In this document: positions 49,567-60,691 of the stretch, piece by piece
Layout: each line of letters begins with the position of its first letter
Numbering within the stretch: the stretch's first letter is position 1
Assembly: GCF_000711795.1 (NCBI RefSeq)
Contig: NZ_JONH01000013.1
Span: forward strand, 62,001-126,000
DNA length: 64,000 bases
Reading direction: 5' to 3'
Source: Vibrio pacinii DSM 19139
GTDB lineage: Bacteria; Pseudomonadota; Gammaproteobacteria; Enterobacterales; Vibrionaceae
Made by a program: the position numbers and the translations under genes
Notes under the pieces: generated by a model
The model's input: only the letters and a program-made list of their open reading frames with translations
What the model was told of the DNA's origin: nothing
The model's database searches: none

Positions 49567-50559
49567 CTACTTATAACTTAATTCGGTCGCTTTACCTTTG
49601 AATATTCGATACACCGCAAAGGTGTAGAGCAAGATCATTGGCATCACTATCATCACCCCATAGCCGACAATAATCAGTGTCGCAGGTGATGAGGCCGATT
49701 GCTGGGCCGTCATCAACCCAGGCACAACTTGAGGGAAAAAGCTGTACGCTAGCCCTAAAAAGCTCAGGGCAAAAATTATCGTGACACCAAAAAATGGCCA
49801 ACGGACGCCTAAATCATTAACCATAGGTACTTGGCGAAGGTAGCGGTCAACGACAAAAATAGTGGCTAAGACGATGATGGGGATCGGCGCTAACAACAGA
49901 ATTTCAGGGAAGCTAAACCAGCGCATTGCCACTTGTTGATTGACGATAGGATTGACGATACTAACGACCAGAATACCCAATGCGGCCACCCAGCCAGCCC
50001 GTCGAGACCAACGCGCAGCGCGCACTTGCAGCTCACCTTCCGTTTTAAGCACTAGCCAAGCGCCCCCAATATAAACGTAAGCCGCCGCAACACACAGACT
50101 GCTCAAGAGAGCAAAACCATACGCTTGGCCCGAGTCTTCAAATCCCATAATATAGCGACCGACCATGTAACCTTGCGTCAAAGACGCAATCAATGATCCA
50201 GTTCTAAAACACCAATCCCAGCGTGGTTTGTGATCCGAGACGGCTTTCGCGCGAAAATCAAACGCGACACCACGCATGATCAGTGCGATCAACATTAACG
50301 CCGTCGGAAGGTAGAGTTCGGTCAATATCAAACTGTGCGCGCTAGGGAACGCGATCAATAAGATGCCGACGGCCAATACTAACCAGGTTTCGTTGGCATC
50401 CCAAAATGGACCAATGGAGGCGATCATACGATCACGCTGCTGCTCATTGTTACTTGGCAGTAGCATCCCCACGCCTAAATCATAGCCATCTAACACTGCG
50501 TACATAAACACCGAAAAGCCGAGTAGCAATAAGTAGATTTCTGGTAAATGATTGCTCAT
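49567..50559 (-). CDS. cioB: Cytochrome bd-type quinol oxidase subunit II (CioB-like)
   Basis: Subunit II of a cytochrome bd quinol oxidase, 330 residues with about eight transmembrane segments. It has the conserved N terminus (LPEIYLLLLGFSVFMYAVLDGYDLGVGML) and the FWDANETWLVLAVGILLIAFP stretch (quoted in part as ANETWLVLAVG). It is shorter than E. coli CydB (379 residues) and fits the CioB/CydB2 group. It overlaps the upstream gene by four bases. No CydX-like small subunit gene follows it. Confidence 0.9.
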   Translation of the reverse strand: MSNHLPEIYLLLLGFSVFMYAVLDGYDLGVGMLLPSNNEQQRDRMIASIGPFWDANETWLVLAVGILLIAFPSAHSLILTELYLPTALMLIALIMRGVAFDFRAKAVSDHKPRWDWCFRTGSLIASLTQGYMVGRYIMGFEDSGQAYGFALLSSLCVAAAYVYIGGAWLVLKTEGELQVRAARWSRRAGWVAALGILVVSIVNPIVNQQVAMRWFSFPEILLLAPIPIIVLATIFVVDRYLRQVPMVNDLGVRWPFFGVTIIFALSFLGLAYSFFPQVVPGLMTAQQSASSPATLIIVGYGVMIVMPMILLYTFAVYRIFKGKATELSYK

Positions 50560-51893
50560 GAATAAACCTCTTGCTGTTGGGATGGCACCTGATGTGCGGC
50601 AATATCTTTACGCGCCAAATAGAATAAGGTGTGAATGTAAGCCACCAGCAGCAGCGCATAAATCGCGAGGTACATAAACAGTGAGATCATCACACTGCTA
50701 CTCGGGACGCTTGTTACCGCTTCAGAGGTTCTCAACACACCACTGACTAACCAAGGTTGACGACCGACTTCAGTGACATACCAACCAGCCAATGTGGCAG
50801 CCCAACCTGAGAATGTCATGGCGACAACGGTATAGAGATAAGGCTTAGGTAAAGGCTTACCGCGCATCAAACGCAGCGCCCCGTACCAGCTGACCAGTAG
50901 CATCAACACGCCTACTCCGACCATAATTCGAAAACCGAAGAACAGCGGTTTAACCGGGGGATGATCAGGAGCAAACTGGTTAAGTCCGACGATTTCACCA
51001 TTGAGGTCATGCGTTAGAATTAAACTGGCTAAATTAGGAATACCAACGGCAAGGTCGTTGGTGCGAGTCTCTTCATTTGGCCAAGCAAACAAAAGCAGTG
51101 GCGCACCTTGCTCGGTTTCCCACACCCCTTCCATCGCTGCGATCTTCGCGGGTTGATGTTCTAAGGTATTCAAACCATGTAGATCGCCAATGAAAATTTG
51201 CAGTGGGATAAAACCTGCGGCTGCAAATAGCGCAACCTTCAGACCTAACTTCGCCGCACGATGGCCCGGTTGCTTCGTCACTTGATAAGCCGAGATGCCA
51301 GCAACCAAAAAGCTTGCGGTTAACGCAGACGCCAACAAGGTATGAGTAAATCGGTAAGGCAGCGATGGATTTAAGATAACGTCTTTCCAGCTGGTAACAT
51401 GAACAATACCATCAATGACCTCATAACCACTTGGCGTATGCATCCAGCTATTCAGCACTAAAATCCAAAATGCCGACATTGTGGTACCAACCGCAACCAG
51501 AACGGTCGCCAACGTATGGAACCAATCAGGCACGCGACCGCGACCAAACAACATCACACCAAGGAAGGTCGCCTCCATAAAGAAGGCCGTCATGACTTCA
51601 TACCCTAAGAGTGGGCCTGCAACATTACCGACACGCTCCATAAATCCAGGCCAATTAGTGCCAAATTGGAAACTCATGGTGATCCCTGAGACCACACCGA
51701 GCGCAAACGTCAGCGCAAAAATCTTGACCCAAAAGTAATAGACATCCAGCCAAACTGGCGCTTGACTACGGTTATAACGCCATTTAAAGAAAACCAGCAT
51801 CCACGCCAAAGCAATGGTGATAGTCGGAAAGAGTATGTGAAAGCTAATATTGGTCGCGAATTGAATCCGCGACAACATGAGGGTGTCTAACAT
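50556..51893 (-). CDS. cioA: Cytochrome bd-type quinol oxidase subunit I (CioA-like, short Q-loop)
   Basis: Heme-bearing subunit of a bd-type terminal oxidase in the inner membrane, which reduces oxygen with quinol. The 445-residue length indicates the short Q-loop form (E. coli CydA has 522), as in cyanide-insensitive oxidases. Heme-ligand motifs are visible: NISFHILFPT near residue 15-24 (His ligand of the high-spin heme site), YEVMTAFFMEATFLGVMLFG with the conserved glutamates, and GRQPWLVSGVLRTSEAVTSV near the C terminus. An FNR box lies 120 bases upstream, pointing to induction at low oxygen. Confidence 0.91.
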   Translation of the reverse strand: MLDTLMLSRIQFATNISFHILFPTITIALAWMLVFFKWRYNRSQAPVWLDVYYFWVKIFALTFALGVVSGITMSFQFGTNWPGFMERVGNVAGPLLGYEVMTAFFMEATFLGVMLFGRGRVPDWFHTLATVLVAVGTTMSAFWILVLNSWMHTPSGYEVIDGIVHVTSWKDVILNPSLPYRFTHTLLASALTASFLVAGISAYQVTKQPGHRAAKLGLKVALFAAAGFIPLQIFIGDLHGLNTLEHQPAKIAAMEGVWETEQGAPLLLFAWPNEETRTNDLAVGIPNLASLILTHDLNGEIVGLNQFAPDHPPVKPLFFGFRIMVGVGVLMLLVSWYGALRLMRGKPLPKPYLYTVVAMTFSGWAATLAGWYVTEVGRQPWLVSGVLRTSEAVTSVPSSSVMISLFMYLAIYALLLVAYIHTLFYLARKDIAAHQVPSQQQEVYS

Positions 51894-52214
51894 CTTATGT
51901 CCTCAAAACACTCGTCTCGCTCTAATGAGCTCGTTGCTGATGTAATTTAATTACGTAGAAAAGGACGAATTGGATTCATCTGAGCTTAATTTGATGAATT
52001 CAGTGCATTAAAAATTGATTTATATCAATTTATGAGAAGGAAAGGTGTAAAAGAATCGTCTCAAAATACAATGATATGTATCCAAAGTTTACTAAGTTAC
52101 GCTATTTGGTGGATAAGATGGCAAACTTGATGTCAATTCGGCCTACCCTTAGATAAGCATCGGAAATTATGAAATTAAATTACACAACATTAACATTCAT
52201 TGCCCATTAAGCCG
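51894..52214. other. Intergenic region between mepA and cioA
   Basis: This 321-base AT-rich stretch has no ORF of note. It carries the cioAB promoter region with the FNR dyad described separately, and several near-repeats of TTAATTTGAT/AAATTAAATTAC. mepA ends at its right border on the same strand, without an obvious terminator hairpin. Confidence 0.6.
52015..52028 (-). promoter_or_regulatory. FNR box upstream of cioAB
   Basis: TTGATTTATATCAA is a perfect match to the FNR consensus TTGAT-N4-ATCAA. Its centre is about 128 bases upstream of the cioA start. A class II promoter with a long leader would fit, since weak -10-like AT-rich sequence lies about 30 bases downstream. Confidence 0.75.
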
Positions 52215-53069
52215 TTATAGATGGCGAGTTTGCAGTAGCGTTAAACACTGCTCTGGCATCACCTTTACTCGCTTTTTTTTCGCTTTCGCGACTGTTACCT
52301 TGGCTAAATTAGGTTTAGGTTGCGGCTTCCAGCTCGCAAGCTCCGCGCCACAGCCATCACCTTGTGGAGGCTCAGCTTGAGATTGGCAAACCACACTCCC
52401 GGGCGGGCATTTAAGACGAACATGCATATGGTAATGGTGCCCCCACCAGGGGCGAACTTTACGCAGCCAAGCCCGTTCATTGCTCTGTTCGCTACGACAC
52501 AAGGTCTGTTTTATTACCGGATGGACAAAGATCCGCGCGACCTGTTCATCGCTTGCCGCCATTTTAATGAGCTCAAAATGGCGAGACTCCCAGCGCGGCT
52601 TAACCAGTTGGTAACGGTCAATATCCACCACACTTAATGGGGTTGGGTTAGCAAGTTGCTGGGTTGATAATCGCGCCTCGGTAAGACGTAACCAAACGTC
52701 AATGTCCAAGCCCGTTTGATGGCTTGAATGCCCAGTGGAAAAACGACCGCCTTGCGGTAGTGAGAGATCACCGATCAAAATAACGCTATTGAGTTCACGC
52801 TTTGCCTGCTGCGCCAAAGATTGAACAAAGCGAATCGCATTAGGGTGGCCGTAATAACGCGTTCGCTCGCTGCGCAGTACTTGATACCCCTCACCTTGAA
52901 GTGGTAGTGGGTTTCCTCCGGCAAGACAACCATTGGCGTAACTGCCAATGGCCTGAGGTGACTGATTAGAGGGGGCTTGGATTTGCTCCCATGGCGTGGC
53001 ATAGACGCCAACGCTTACCAGCGCGACGAGGAAACAAAGACAAAACCACACCGGATGACTGCGCTGCAT
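52215..53069 (-). CDS. mepA: Penicillin-insensitive murein endopeptidase MepA
   Basis: MepA (peptidase family M74) is a periplasmic LAS-type metallopeptidase that cuts D-alanyl-meso-diaminopimelate crosslinks in peptidoglycan. The 284-residue precursor has a signal peptide (about residues 1-24, ending VYA). Zinc-ligand motifs are present: FSTGHSSHQTGLDIDVW (the His and Asp ligands) and HHYHMHVRLKCP. The conserved cysteines of the family are also there (NGCLAGG, LKCPPGSVVC). It is read toward cioA and follows the DUF1904 gene by 25 bases. Confidence 0.95.
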   Translation of the reverse strand: MQRSHPVWFCLCFLVALVSVGVYATPWEQIQAPSNQSPQAIGSYANGCLAGGNPLPLQGEGYQVLRSERTRYYGHPNAIRFVQSLAQQAKRELNSVILIGDLSLPQGGRFSTGHSSHQTGLDIDVWLRLTEARLSTQQLANPTPLSVVDIDRYQLVKPRWESRHFELIKMAASDEQVARIFVHPVIKQTLCRSEQSNERAWLRKVRPWWGHHYHMHVRLKCPPGSVVCQSQAEPPQGDGCGAELASWKPQPKPNLAKVTVAKAKKKRVKVMPEQCLTLLQTRHL

Positions 53070-53094
53070 TGTATTCCCTCGTTTTGATTATTGC

Positions 53095-53427
53095 TTAATA
53101 GTGCTTGCCATTATCATAGTAGCTGCTGGCATTGAGTGCGGTAAAAATAACCGCGACATCGACATCTTCACCACTCAGCTCACGGACTTGCTGAGTGATA
53201 ATTTGCGCCACTTTATCTTGGATATCTTGACCGCGATCGAACCATAACACCTCAACAAAAGGGTAAGCCGCACTAACCTCTCCTTCATGGTAAAACGTGG
53301 TGTAAACATATTCAAAGGTAAAGTCCTCACGTGGACAGGCCATATGAGGTTGTAACTGATCGATAAGTGGTTTAGATAGAATCTGAACGGATTGAGGCTC
53401 AACCGCACGAAAGCGTAAATGAGGCAT
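53095..53427 (-). CDS. DUF1904 family protein
   Basis: Small cytoplasmic protein of 110 residues that resembles DUF1904, a family with a tautomerase-like fold and unknown function. It begins MPHLRFRAVEPQSVQ, has the motif PFVEVLWFDRGQDIQDKVA in the middle, and ends with VAVIFTALNASSYYDNGKHY. The Pro at position 2 is where tautomerases keep their catalytic proline, which is suggestive but not proof. It lies 25 bases upstream of mepA on the same strand and may be co-transcribed with it. Confidence 0.8.
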   Translation of the reverse strand: MPHLRFRAVEPQSVQILSKPLIDQLQPHMACPREDFTFEYVYTTFYHEGEVSAAYPFVEVLWFDRGQDIQDKVAQIITQQVRELSGEDVDVAVIFTALNASSYYDNGKHY

Positions 53428-53523
53428 ACTAGGCTCCTGTCGTTATATTGAAATTATGATACCAATGTAATGTCGAATGTCTCGCATGGCTTAACACTAA
53501 GCACCCGCTTGGCCAATCTTGTC

Positions 53524-54027
53524 TTAGTCCTGCGCATCATTATGGTAACGCAAAGTGATCATTTCACCATCACTGGTGAGCTCAACTTGTCTTTGCCCTG
53601 CCTGCCAAATCAGTACTCGAGGCGTTGATTGAGAAAATCGGTTAATAAATAGAATCACTCTTTTATCTGCCTCTGGACGAGTTAAACCAGTGAGCAGTGT
53701 ATTGACATCAAGTGACTGCTGGTCAATGGTAGCTTTGATAAGCTCAAAGCCATCTTTACGCAAACCAAGTTGTACTTGAGATAAGCGGTGGGCACTGTAT
53801 TGAGCAAGAAGTTCGATGTGTATTTGAGTTTCTTCGACCCGCGCCTCCGCGATAAAACTGTCACGGTAATAACTAAGCTCGTCTTCACACCAAGTCATCT
53901 CACCACATGCTTGCCAGCCCGAAACAATCGCTTGTTTTAGCGTGTCATCGTCATCGGAGAAAACAATACTCGCGGCCAACACTGACTGAGTAACGAATAG
54001 AGTGATAACACAGAGTGCACGCCACAT
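53524..54027 (-). CDS. Unrecognised secreted protein, 167 residues
   Basis: I do not recognise this protein. It starts with a clear signal peptide (MWRALCVITLFVTQSVLAAS, cleavage near residue 19). The mature part has an acidic patch DDDD near residues 25-28, two cysteines close together (ACGEMTWC, residues 41 and 47) that could form a disulfide, and alternating strands that suggest a beta-rich periplasmic domain. It stands between secF and the DUF1904-mepA pair on the same strand, with 96 bases on its downstream side. A periplasmic or envelope role is inferred only from the signal peptide. Confidence 0.7.
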   Translation of the reverse strand: MWRALCVITLFVTQSVLAASIVFSDDDDTLKQAIVSGWQACGEMTWCEDELSYYRDSFIAEARVEETQIHIELLAQYSAHRLSQVQLGLRKDGFELIKATIDQQSLDVNTLLTGLTRPEADKRVILFINRFSQSTPRVLIWQAGQRQVELTSDGEMITLRYHNDAQD

Positions 54028-54061
54028 AACCTTACCTGCAAAAAGAAGCCATACCTGTTAA

Positions 54062-54093
54062 AAAGAAAAAAGCCGCTGATAATCAGCGGCTTT
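54062..54093 (-). terminator. Intrinsic terminator after secF
   Basis: On the minus strand the 12-bp stem AAAGCCGCTGAT/ATCAGCGGCTTT has almost no spacer and runs into TTTCTTTTT. It lies 16 bases past the secF stop and ends the yajC-secD-secF operon. Confidence 0.9.
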
Positions 54094-54109
54094 AATAAGC
54101 GAATAAGCC

Positions 54110-55057
54110 TTATGGCATCTCGTCGAACTCTGCACCCTCTTTTTCAACTTGAGGTGGCATTAAGTGTTCTTTGGTGATACCCAACTTCAGTGCCAGTGCC
54201 GAAGCAACATAGATTGATGAGTAAGTACCAACGGTAATACCAAGCAGTAATGCGGTTGCAAAACCATGGATCAGTGCCCCACCTTGAGTGAACAGTGCAA
54301 TAACCACAAACAAAGTCGTACCTGACGTAATCAAGGTACGGCTCAAGGTCTGCGTAATTGAATTGTTCATGATTTCCGGTGGCTCGCCTTTACGCATCTT
54401 ACGGAAGTTCTCACGGATACGGTCAAAGACAACAATGGTATCGTTGAGCGAGTAACCAACAACGGTTAACAACGCTGCCACGATAGTCAAGTCGACTTCG
54501 ATCTCCATCAGAGAGAACACACCCAGTGTGATGATCACATCGTGCGCAAGCGCCAATACAGCACCGGCTGCCAGACGCCATTCGAAACGCACCGATACGT
54601 AAAGCAAGATACACAGCAGCGACACGATAATCGCTAAACCACCAGCTTCGGTTAACTCATCTCCGACGTTCGGACCAACGAACTCGATGCGGCGCATTTC
54701 AACGCTTTCTCCAGTACCGTCTTTGATCGCGGCAAGAATTTGGTTACCCAAGGTTTCACCAGCAATATTGTCACGCGGACGCAGACGCACCATGACTTCA
54801 CGCGCGCTACCGAAGTTTTGTACCGTAGCATCGCCAAAACCTTTCGCTTCTAATGCGCCACGAATATCTTCTAGATTGGCAGGTTGTTCAAACCCCACTT
54901 CAATAAGCGTGCCGCCCGTAAAATCTAGACCCCAGTTCAACCATTTGGTCGAAAGAGTAAAGATCGACGCACCGATCATCAAAATGGAGAACATAAATGC
55001 CAGCTTCGACCAACGCATAAAGTCGATCATTTTTTCTGCTTTTAGAATCTGAAACAT
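54110..55057 (-). CDS. secF: Protein translocase subunit SecF
   Basis: SecF is an inner-membrane proton-driven accessory factor of Sec secretion, acting with SecD. The 315-residue protein has six transmembrane segments, the first periplasmic domain with LDFTGGTLIEVGF near residue 43, and the conserved transmembrane motif VVGYSLNDTIVVFDRIREN. It starts 14 bases after secD. The usual downstream gene suhB, as I recall from V. cholerae, is not here; a secreted protein gene of unknown function follows instead. Confidence 0.97.
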   Translation of the reverse strand: MFQILKAEKMIDFMRWSKLAFMFSILMIGASIFTLSTKWLNWGLDFTGGTLIEVGFEQPANLEDIRGALEAKGFGDATVQNFGSAREVMVRLRPRDNIAGETLGNQILAAIKDGTGESVEMRRIEFVGPNVGDELTEAGGLAIIVSLLCILLYVSVRFEWRLAAGAVLALAHDVIITLGVFSLMEIEVDLTIVAALLTVVGYSLNDTIVVFDRIRENFRKMRKGEPPEIMNNSITQTLSRTLITSGTTLFVVIALFTQGGALIHGFATALLLGITVGTYSSIYVASALALKLGITKEHLMPPQVEKEGAEFDEMP

Positions 55058-55071
55058 ACTAATTGCCAGCC

Positions 55072-56928
55072 TTAGATCGACAGTTTGTTGATGCGTTTAC
55101 CACCGTACATTAGGTTCACGACACAGCGCGTTCCGACAATAGCAGTAAACATAGAAGTTAAAATACCGATAGACAGTGTCACCGCGAAACCTTTAATCGC
55201 ACCAGTACCAACAGCAAACAGAATGATTGCGGTGATAAGAGTGGTGATGTTGGCATCGGCGATGGTACTAAAGGCATTGGCGTAGCCTTGGTGAATCGCT
55301 TGTTGTGGACTGCGTCCATCACGAAGTTCTTCACGAATCCGCTCGAAGATCAGAACGTTAGCATCGACTGCCATACCGACCGTCAGAACAATACCGGCAA
55401 TACCAGGTAGCGTCATCGTCGCTCCGGGAATCATCGACATCACACCAATAATCAGTACTAGGTTCGCCATCAGTGCCATATTGGCAATCAAGCCAAACTT
55501 GCGGTAGTAGAACAGGGTAAACAGCATTACCGCGACCATACCCCAAATACACGCCTGAACACCCATATCGATATTCTGCTGACCCATAGATGGACCAATG
55601 GTACGCTCTTCAACAATCGAAATTGGCGCAATCAAAGCACCAGCACGTAGCAATAGTGCCAAATTGTGAGCTTCAGCGGCAGAGTCAATACCAGTAATAC
55701 GGAAGTTACGACCTAACGCAGATTGAATCGTTGCTTGGTTAATGACTTCTTCATGCTTAGATAAGATGACGCGACCATCTGGCGTGCGGCGACCACTATC
55801 TTTGTACTCTGCAAACACCGTCGCCATAAGCTTACCGATGTTCTTCTTCGAGAACGCAGACATCTTGTTACCACCTTCACTATCAAGTGAGATGTTAACT
55901 TGCGGACGACCATACTCGTCAACACTGGAGCTTGCATCGGTAATGCTTGAACCACCAAGGATGACGCGTTTCTTCAACACGACAGGACGACCATCACGAT
56001 CTTGCTTAATTTCGCTTCCAGCTGGCGCTCGACCACTAGCAGCAGCGGCAAGATCCGCTTTTGAGTCGACTTCGCGGAACTCAAGTGTTGCGGTCGCACC
56101 AAGAATTTCTTTAGCGCGCGCGGTGTCTTGAACACCCGGCAACTCAACAACAATACGACTCGCACCCTGACGTTGAACCAGCGGCTCTGCCACACCTAAC
56201 TCGTTAACACGGTTACGCAAAATAGTAATATTTTGCTCAACAGCATAATTGCGAATTTCAACTAAGCGTTGCTCAGAAAAAGTCGCAACAAGAGCAAATC
56301 GACCGTCAGAGCCTGATTCAGTAAAGATCATATCTGGGTGATTTTTTTCGAGAAGTTGCTGAGCATCGTCGAGTTGCTGCTGATCACGCAGTAACACTTC
56401 CACCGCCTCTTTGCCCGATGGACGAATGGCTCGGTAACGAATTTTTTCTTCACGCAACTCACTGCGGAAGGCTTCTTCTTGCTGACCCACCAACTTTTCC
56501 ATCGCCGCGTCCATGTCTACTTCCATTAAGAAGTGAACACCACCACGGAGATCAAGGCCGAGTTTCATTGGTGCAGCACCAATAGATTCAAGCCAGTCAG
56601 GCGTTGCTGGCGCAAGGTTAAGGGCAACAATGTTGTCGCTACCTAACGCTTCATTGATCACATCACGAGCACTGATCTGAGTATCAGTATCGCCAAAACG
56701 TACAAGAATAGACCCATTTTCAAGAGCAATGGATTTATGAGATAAGCCCTGTTTTTCGAGAGCTTGAGTGACAGAATCCAGCGTTGACATATCTACAGAG
56801 GCGCCGCGCGCCCCTGTAACTTGAATTGCCGGATCTTCACCGTAGAGATTTGGAAGTGCATACAGCGCAGCGATGGCAATGGTAAACATCACCATCAAAT
56901 ACTTCCATAACGGGTATCGGTTTAGCAC
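55072..56928 (-). CDS. secD: Protein translocase subunit SecD
   Basis: SecD works with SecF to pull preproteins through SecYEG using the proton gradient. At 618 residues it matches the E. coli length (615). The large P1 periplasmic domain (about 30-440) has [18 protein letters not shown] near residue 122. The transmembrane core has the conserved [19 protein letters not shown] and [11 protein letters not shown]. It follows yajC by 21 bases. Confidence 0.98.
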   Translation of the reverse strand: MLNRYPLWKYLMVMFTIAIAALYALPNLYGEDPAIQVTGARGASVDMSTLDSVTQALEKQGLSHKSIALENGSILVRFGDTDTQISARDVINEALGSDNIVALNLAPATPDWLESIGAAPMKLGLDLRGGVHFLMEVDMDAAMEKLVGQQEEAFRSELREEKIRYRAIRPSGKEAVEVLLRDQQQLDDAQQLLEKNHPDMIFTESGSDGRFALVATFSEQRLVEIRNYAVEQNITILRNRVNELGVAEPLVQRQGASRIVVELPGVQDTARAKEILGATATLEFREVDSKADLAAAASGRAPAGSEIKQDRDGRPVVLKKRVILGGSSITDASSSVDEYGRPQVNISLDSEGGNKMSAFSKKNIGKLMATVFAEYKDSGRRTPDGRVILSKHEEVINQATIQSALGRNFRITGIDSAAEAHNLALLLRAGALIAPISIVEERTIGPSMGQQNIDMGVQACIWGMVAVMLFTLFYYRKFGLIANMALMANLVLIIGVMSMIPGATMTLPGIAGIVLTVGMAVDANVLIFERIREELRDGRSPQQAIHQGYANAFSTIADANITTLITAIILFAVGTGAIKGFAVTLSIGILTSMFTAIVGTRCVVNLMYGGKRINKLSI

Positions 56929-56949
56929 AGCGAGGATCCTCTAGCTGTT

Positions 56950-57279
56950 TTACAGAGACTTAAGCGTACCTTTTGGTAGCACTGCAGTAACGAAATCTTT
57001 TTTGATCACAACTTCGTTGTTTGTATTCAGCTCGATAGTGATGTAGTCGTTATCTTCTGCGATTTTAGTAATTTTACCCACTAAACCACCGCTGGTCAGA
57101 ACTTCATCACCCTTGCCCATCGACGCCATTAAGCCTTTGTGCTCTTTTACACGCTTAGCTTGTGGACGGTAGATCATGAAGTAGAAAATCACCGCAAACA
57201 TGCCGAGCATGATTAGCATTTCAAAACCACCACCTGCTGGTGAACCTTCTGCTGCTGCGTGAGCTGGAGAAATAAACAT
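56950..57279 (-). CDS. yajC: Preprotein translocase subunit YajC
   Basis: YajC is a small inner-membrane protein of the SecDF-YajC complex. The 109-residue product has one transmembrane segment at about residues 19-38 (FEMLIMLGMFAVIFYFMIY), then the conserved RPQAKRVKEHKGLMASMGKGD and the C-terminal beta-rich domain. It is the first gene of yajC-secD-secF and is separated from tgt by a terminator-like hairpin. Confidence 0.97.
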   Translation of the reverse strand: MFISPAHAAAEGSPAGGGFEMLIMLGMFAVIFYFMIYRPQAKRVKEHKGLMASMGKGDEVLTSGGLVGKITKIAEDNDYITIELNTNNEVVIKKDFVTAVLPKGTLKSL

Positions 57280-57399
57280 TAAAAAATCCTCTATATATTA
57301 TTTATTGATACTCAAATTGGGCATTCACGGTTTAGATTCAAGTAGTAAAGCGAGCAATAGAGATCGCTCTCTCAAAAATTGCGCGCGTCTGCCTATTTT

Positions 57400-57435
57400 A
57401 TTAGCAAAAGCCTTTGGCACAATACCAAAGGCTTT
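57400..57435 (-). terminator. Hairpin after tgt, likely terminator
   Basis: On the minus strand the 11-bp stem AAAGCCTTTGG/CCAAAGGCTTT has a seven-base loop followed by TGCTAA. The T-run is short, so it could be a partial terminator between tgt and yajC. Confidence 0.65.
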
Positions 57436-57447
57436 AATTTAAAATCG

Positions 57448-58617
<1,170 letters not shown>

Positions 58618-58747
58618 TTAAGTTCAGAGCATTAAGCTCTATTGAGGAGCGGTCGCCTTCCATGCGAGATACCAACCAGCCTTCTGGTTAGTGTCCTAGC
58701 GTTCTGCTAGCACTCGTAAAAACTATGTTTTAAAACGCTGACTAATG

Positions 58748-59809
58748 TTAGATACAGCTAGTGGTTTTTTTCTTGATGAACATTGAATCACCATAAGAGA
58801 AGAAGCGGTACTTATTCTCGACGGCATGCTTGTAAGCATTCATGGTATTTTCATAACCTGCAAATGCACTGACTAACATGATCAGTGTTGACTCTGGCAG
58901 GTGGAAGTTAGTAATTAAACAATCCACTAGCTGGTATTCGTAACCAGGGAAGATGAAAATCTCTGTATCACCAAAGAAAGGGGCTAATGGTGTGCCCTTG
59001 TTCAATGCATCTTGCGCTGCACTCTCTATTGAGCGCACCGAGGTTGTCCCCACGGCAATGATTCTACCACCACGAGCTTTAGTTGCATTGATCGCATCAA
59101 CCACTTGTTGTGGGACTTCAACATACTCAGCGTGCATATGATGTTCAGTTATCTTGTCCACTTTGACAGGCTGAAACGTACCCGCCCCTACGTGCAAAGT
59201 CACGAAAGCAAACTCGACCCCTTTGGCTTTGATTTTTTCCAGTAGCTGCTCATCAAAATGTAACCCTGCCGTTGGCGCTGCTACTGCCCCTGGCTTTTGG
59301 TTATACACGGTTTGGTAGCGCTCTTTGTCTGAATCTTCATCTGGGCGATCGATATAGGGTGGCAACGGCATGTGCCCAATCTCTTCGAGAACCGTCAAGA
59401 CGTTCTTGTCGCTGTTAAACACCAGTTCAAACAGTGCATCGTGACGTACAACCATCAAGGCTGAGTACTCGTCGTTTTCACCGATAAAAATGGTCGATCC
59501 CGGTTTGGGTGATTTAGAACAGCGCACATGAGCCAAAATACTCTTGTCATCCAGTACACGTTCAACCAATACTTCGAGCTTGCCACCTGACTCTTTACGG
59601 CCAAACATACGTGCAGGAATAACACGAGTATTGTTGAAAACCACTAAATCCCCAGGTTCAACCTGGTCAAGTATGTCGGTAAATGTACCGTCTTGTAGCG
59701 CTCCACTATTGCCATCTAACTGCAGCAAACGGCTTGCAGTACGCTCAGGTTGCGGATAACGAGCAATCAGCTCATCAGGTAAGTCAAAATGGAAATCAGA
59801 TACTTGCAT
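58748..59809 (-). CDS. queA: S-adenosylmethionine:tRNA ribosyltransferase-isomerase QueA
   Basis: QueA transfers and isomerises the ribosyl moiety of SAM to preQ1-tRNA, making epoxyqueuosine. From the ATG at 59809 ([28 protein letters not shown] in full; the first part is the family start) it has 353 residues. A further in-frame start 20 codons upstream adds a basic segment not found in the family. Motifs include [32 protein letters not shown] and [17 protein letters not shown]. It leads the queA-tgt pair. Confidence 0.96.
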   Translation of the reverse strand: MQVSDFHFDLPDELIARYPQPERTASRLLQLDGNSGALQDGTFTDILDQVEPGDLVVFNNTRVIPARMFGRKESGGKLEVLVERVLDDKSILAHVRCSKSPKPGSTIFIGENDEYSALMVVRHDALFELVFNSDKNVLTVLEEIGHMPLPPYIDRPDEDSDKERYQTVYNQKPGAVAAPTAGLHFDEQLLEKIKAKGVEFAFVTLHVGAGTFQPVKVDKITEHHMHAEYVEVPQQVVDAINATKARGGRIIAVGTTSVRSIESAAQDALNKGTPLAPFFGDTEIFIFPGYEYQLVDCLITNFHLPESTLIMLVSAFAGYENTMNAYKHAVENKYRFFSYGDSMFIKKKTTSCI

Positions 59810-60196
59810 GTCACTAATCTTATGTCGTGTTTTCTTTGGTCGTGATGGAAGTCGAACTGATTCTGTCACAAACAGACGACGAGTTTTTCGCAGCCGACTA
59901 GTATATTCTGCATACTCGCAATAGCAAGGAAAGAGATGTGAATTATTGTAATCAAATACGATTTTATCCAGTCAGGAAAACTGGCCGGGATTGAGAGTGC
60001 TCGATGAGCAGTGAAACAGTTCATATTTCTCTACTGCAACCATATAAATTAGAATAAAACCCAACCAGATCTCACTATATTGCAGCAAAAGTTACTATAT
60101 TAATAACAGAGACCGAGTAACCGTCTGGTCGAGCATACCGCTTTCCAATGTTGTCCGTTGAGGTTACCAGGCATAAACAAAAATCAGGAGGCAGTC
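59810..60196. other. Divergent promoter region between queA and the CBS-domain gene
   Basis: These 387 bases lie between two divergent genes. I see no credible ORF (an in-frame 13-codon extension of the CBS gene has no ribosome-binding site) and no known RNA. A small hairpin (CCAGT/ACTGG at 59968-59984) and several -10-like AT-rich tracts are present. Promoters for both genes must lie here. Confidence 0.5.
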
Positions 60197-60637
60197 ATGA
60201 TTAAAGTCGAAGACATGATGACGCGTAGTCCACACACTCTACTACGCTCTCATAACCTAGCCGATGCCAAAAGCATGATGGAAGCACTCGACATTCGTCA
60301 TGTGCCTATCGTCGATGCCAACAAACAGTTACTCGGCGTCGTATCTCAACGAGATGTGTTAGCAGCCCAGGAGTCTAGCTTGCAAAACATCCCTGAAAAC
60401 CAATCTTATACTCTCGATACTCCCCTGTATGAAATCATGAAGACAGGGGTAATGACCGTGGCACCGCAAGCGGGATTGAAAGAGAGCGCTATCTATATGC
60501 AAAAACACAAAGTGGGCTGTTTACCTGTGGTGGATCGCGGAGAACTGATCGGCATCATTACCGACAGTGATTTCGTTGCGATTGCCATCAATTTGCTTGA
60601 ACTAGAAGAAGAGTCTGAGCCTGAAGAGACGGAATGA
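60197..60637 (+). CDS. CBS-domain protein
   Basis: Protein of 146 residues consisting of two CBS domains (about 4-60 and 75-130; patterns DIRHVPIVDANKQLLGVVSQRD and KVGCLPVVDRGELIGIITDSDF, each quoted in limits) followed by an acidic tail (LELEEESEPEETE). CBS pairs bind adenosyl nucleotides, so it may act as a cytoplasmic energy or nucleotide sensor, but the target is unknown. I use the ATG at 60197, which has AGGAGG directly upstream. It converges with the diguanylate cyclase gene. Confidence 0.88.
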   Translation: MIKVEDMMTRSPHTLLRSHNLADAKSMMEALDIRHVPIVDANKQLLGVVSQRDVLAAQESSLQNIPENQSYTLDTPLYEIMKTGVMTVAPQAGLKESAIYMQKHKVGCLPVVDRGELIGIITDSDFVAIAINLLELEEESEPEETE

Positions 60638-60691
60638 GCCACGTACTTACCTGTATTTGGAGTAAGGGTCATCGTTAGGCAACTTACTCCA

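Noticed and set aside
58676..58714. Small hairpins between queA and tgt
   Set aside because: Stems are only 5-6 bp and no T-run follows, so I cannot call a terminator.
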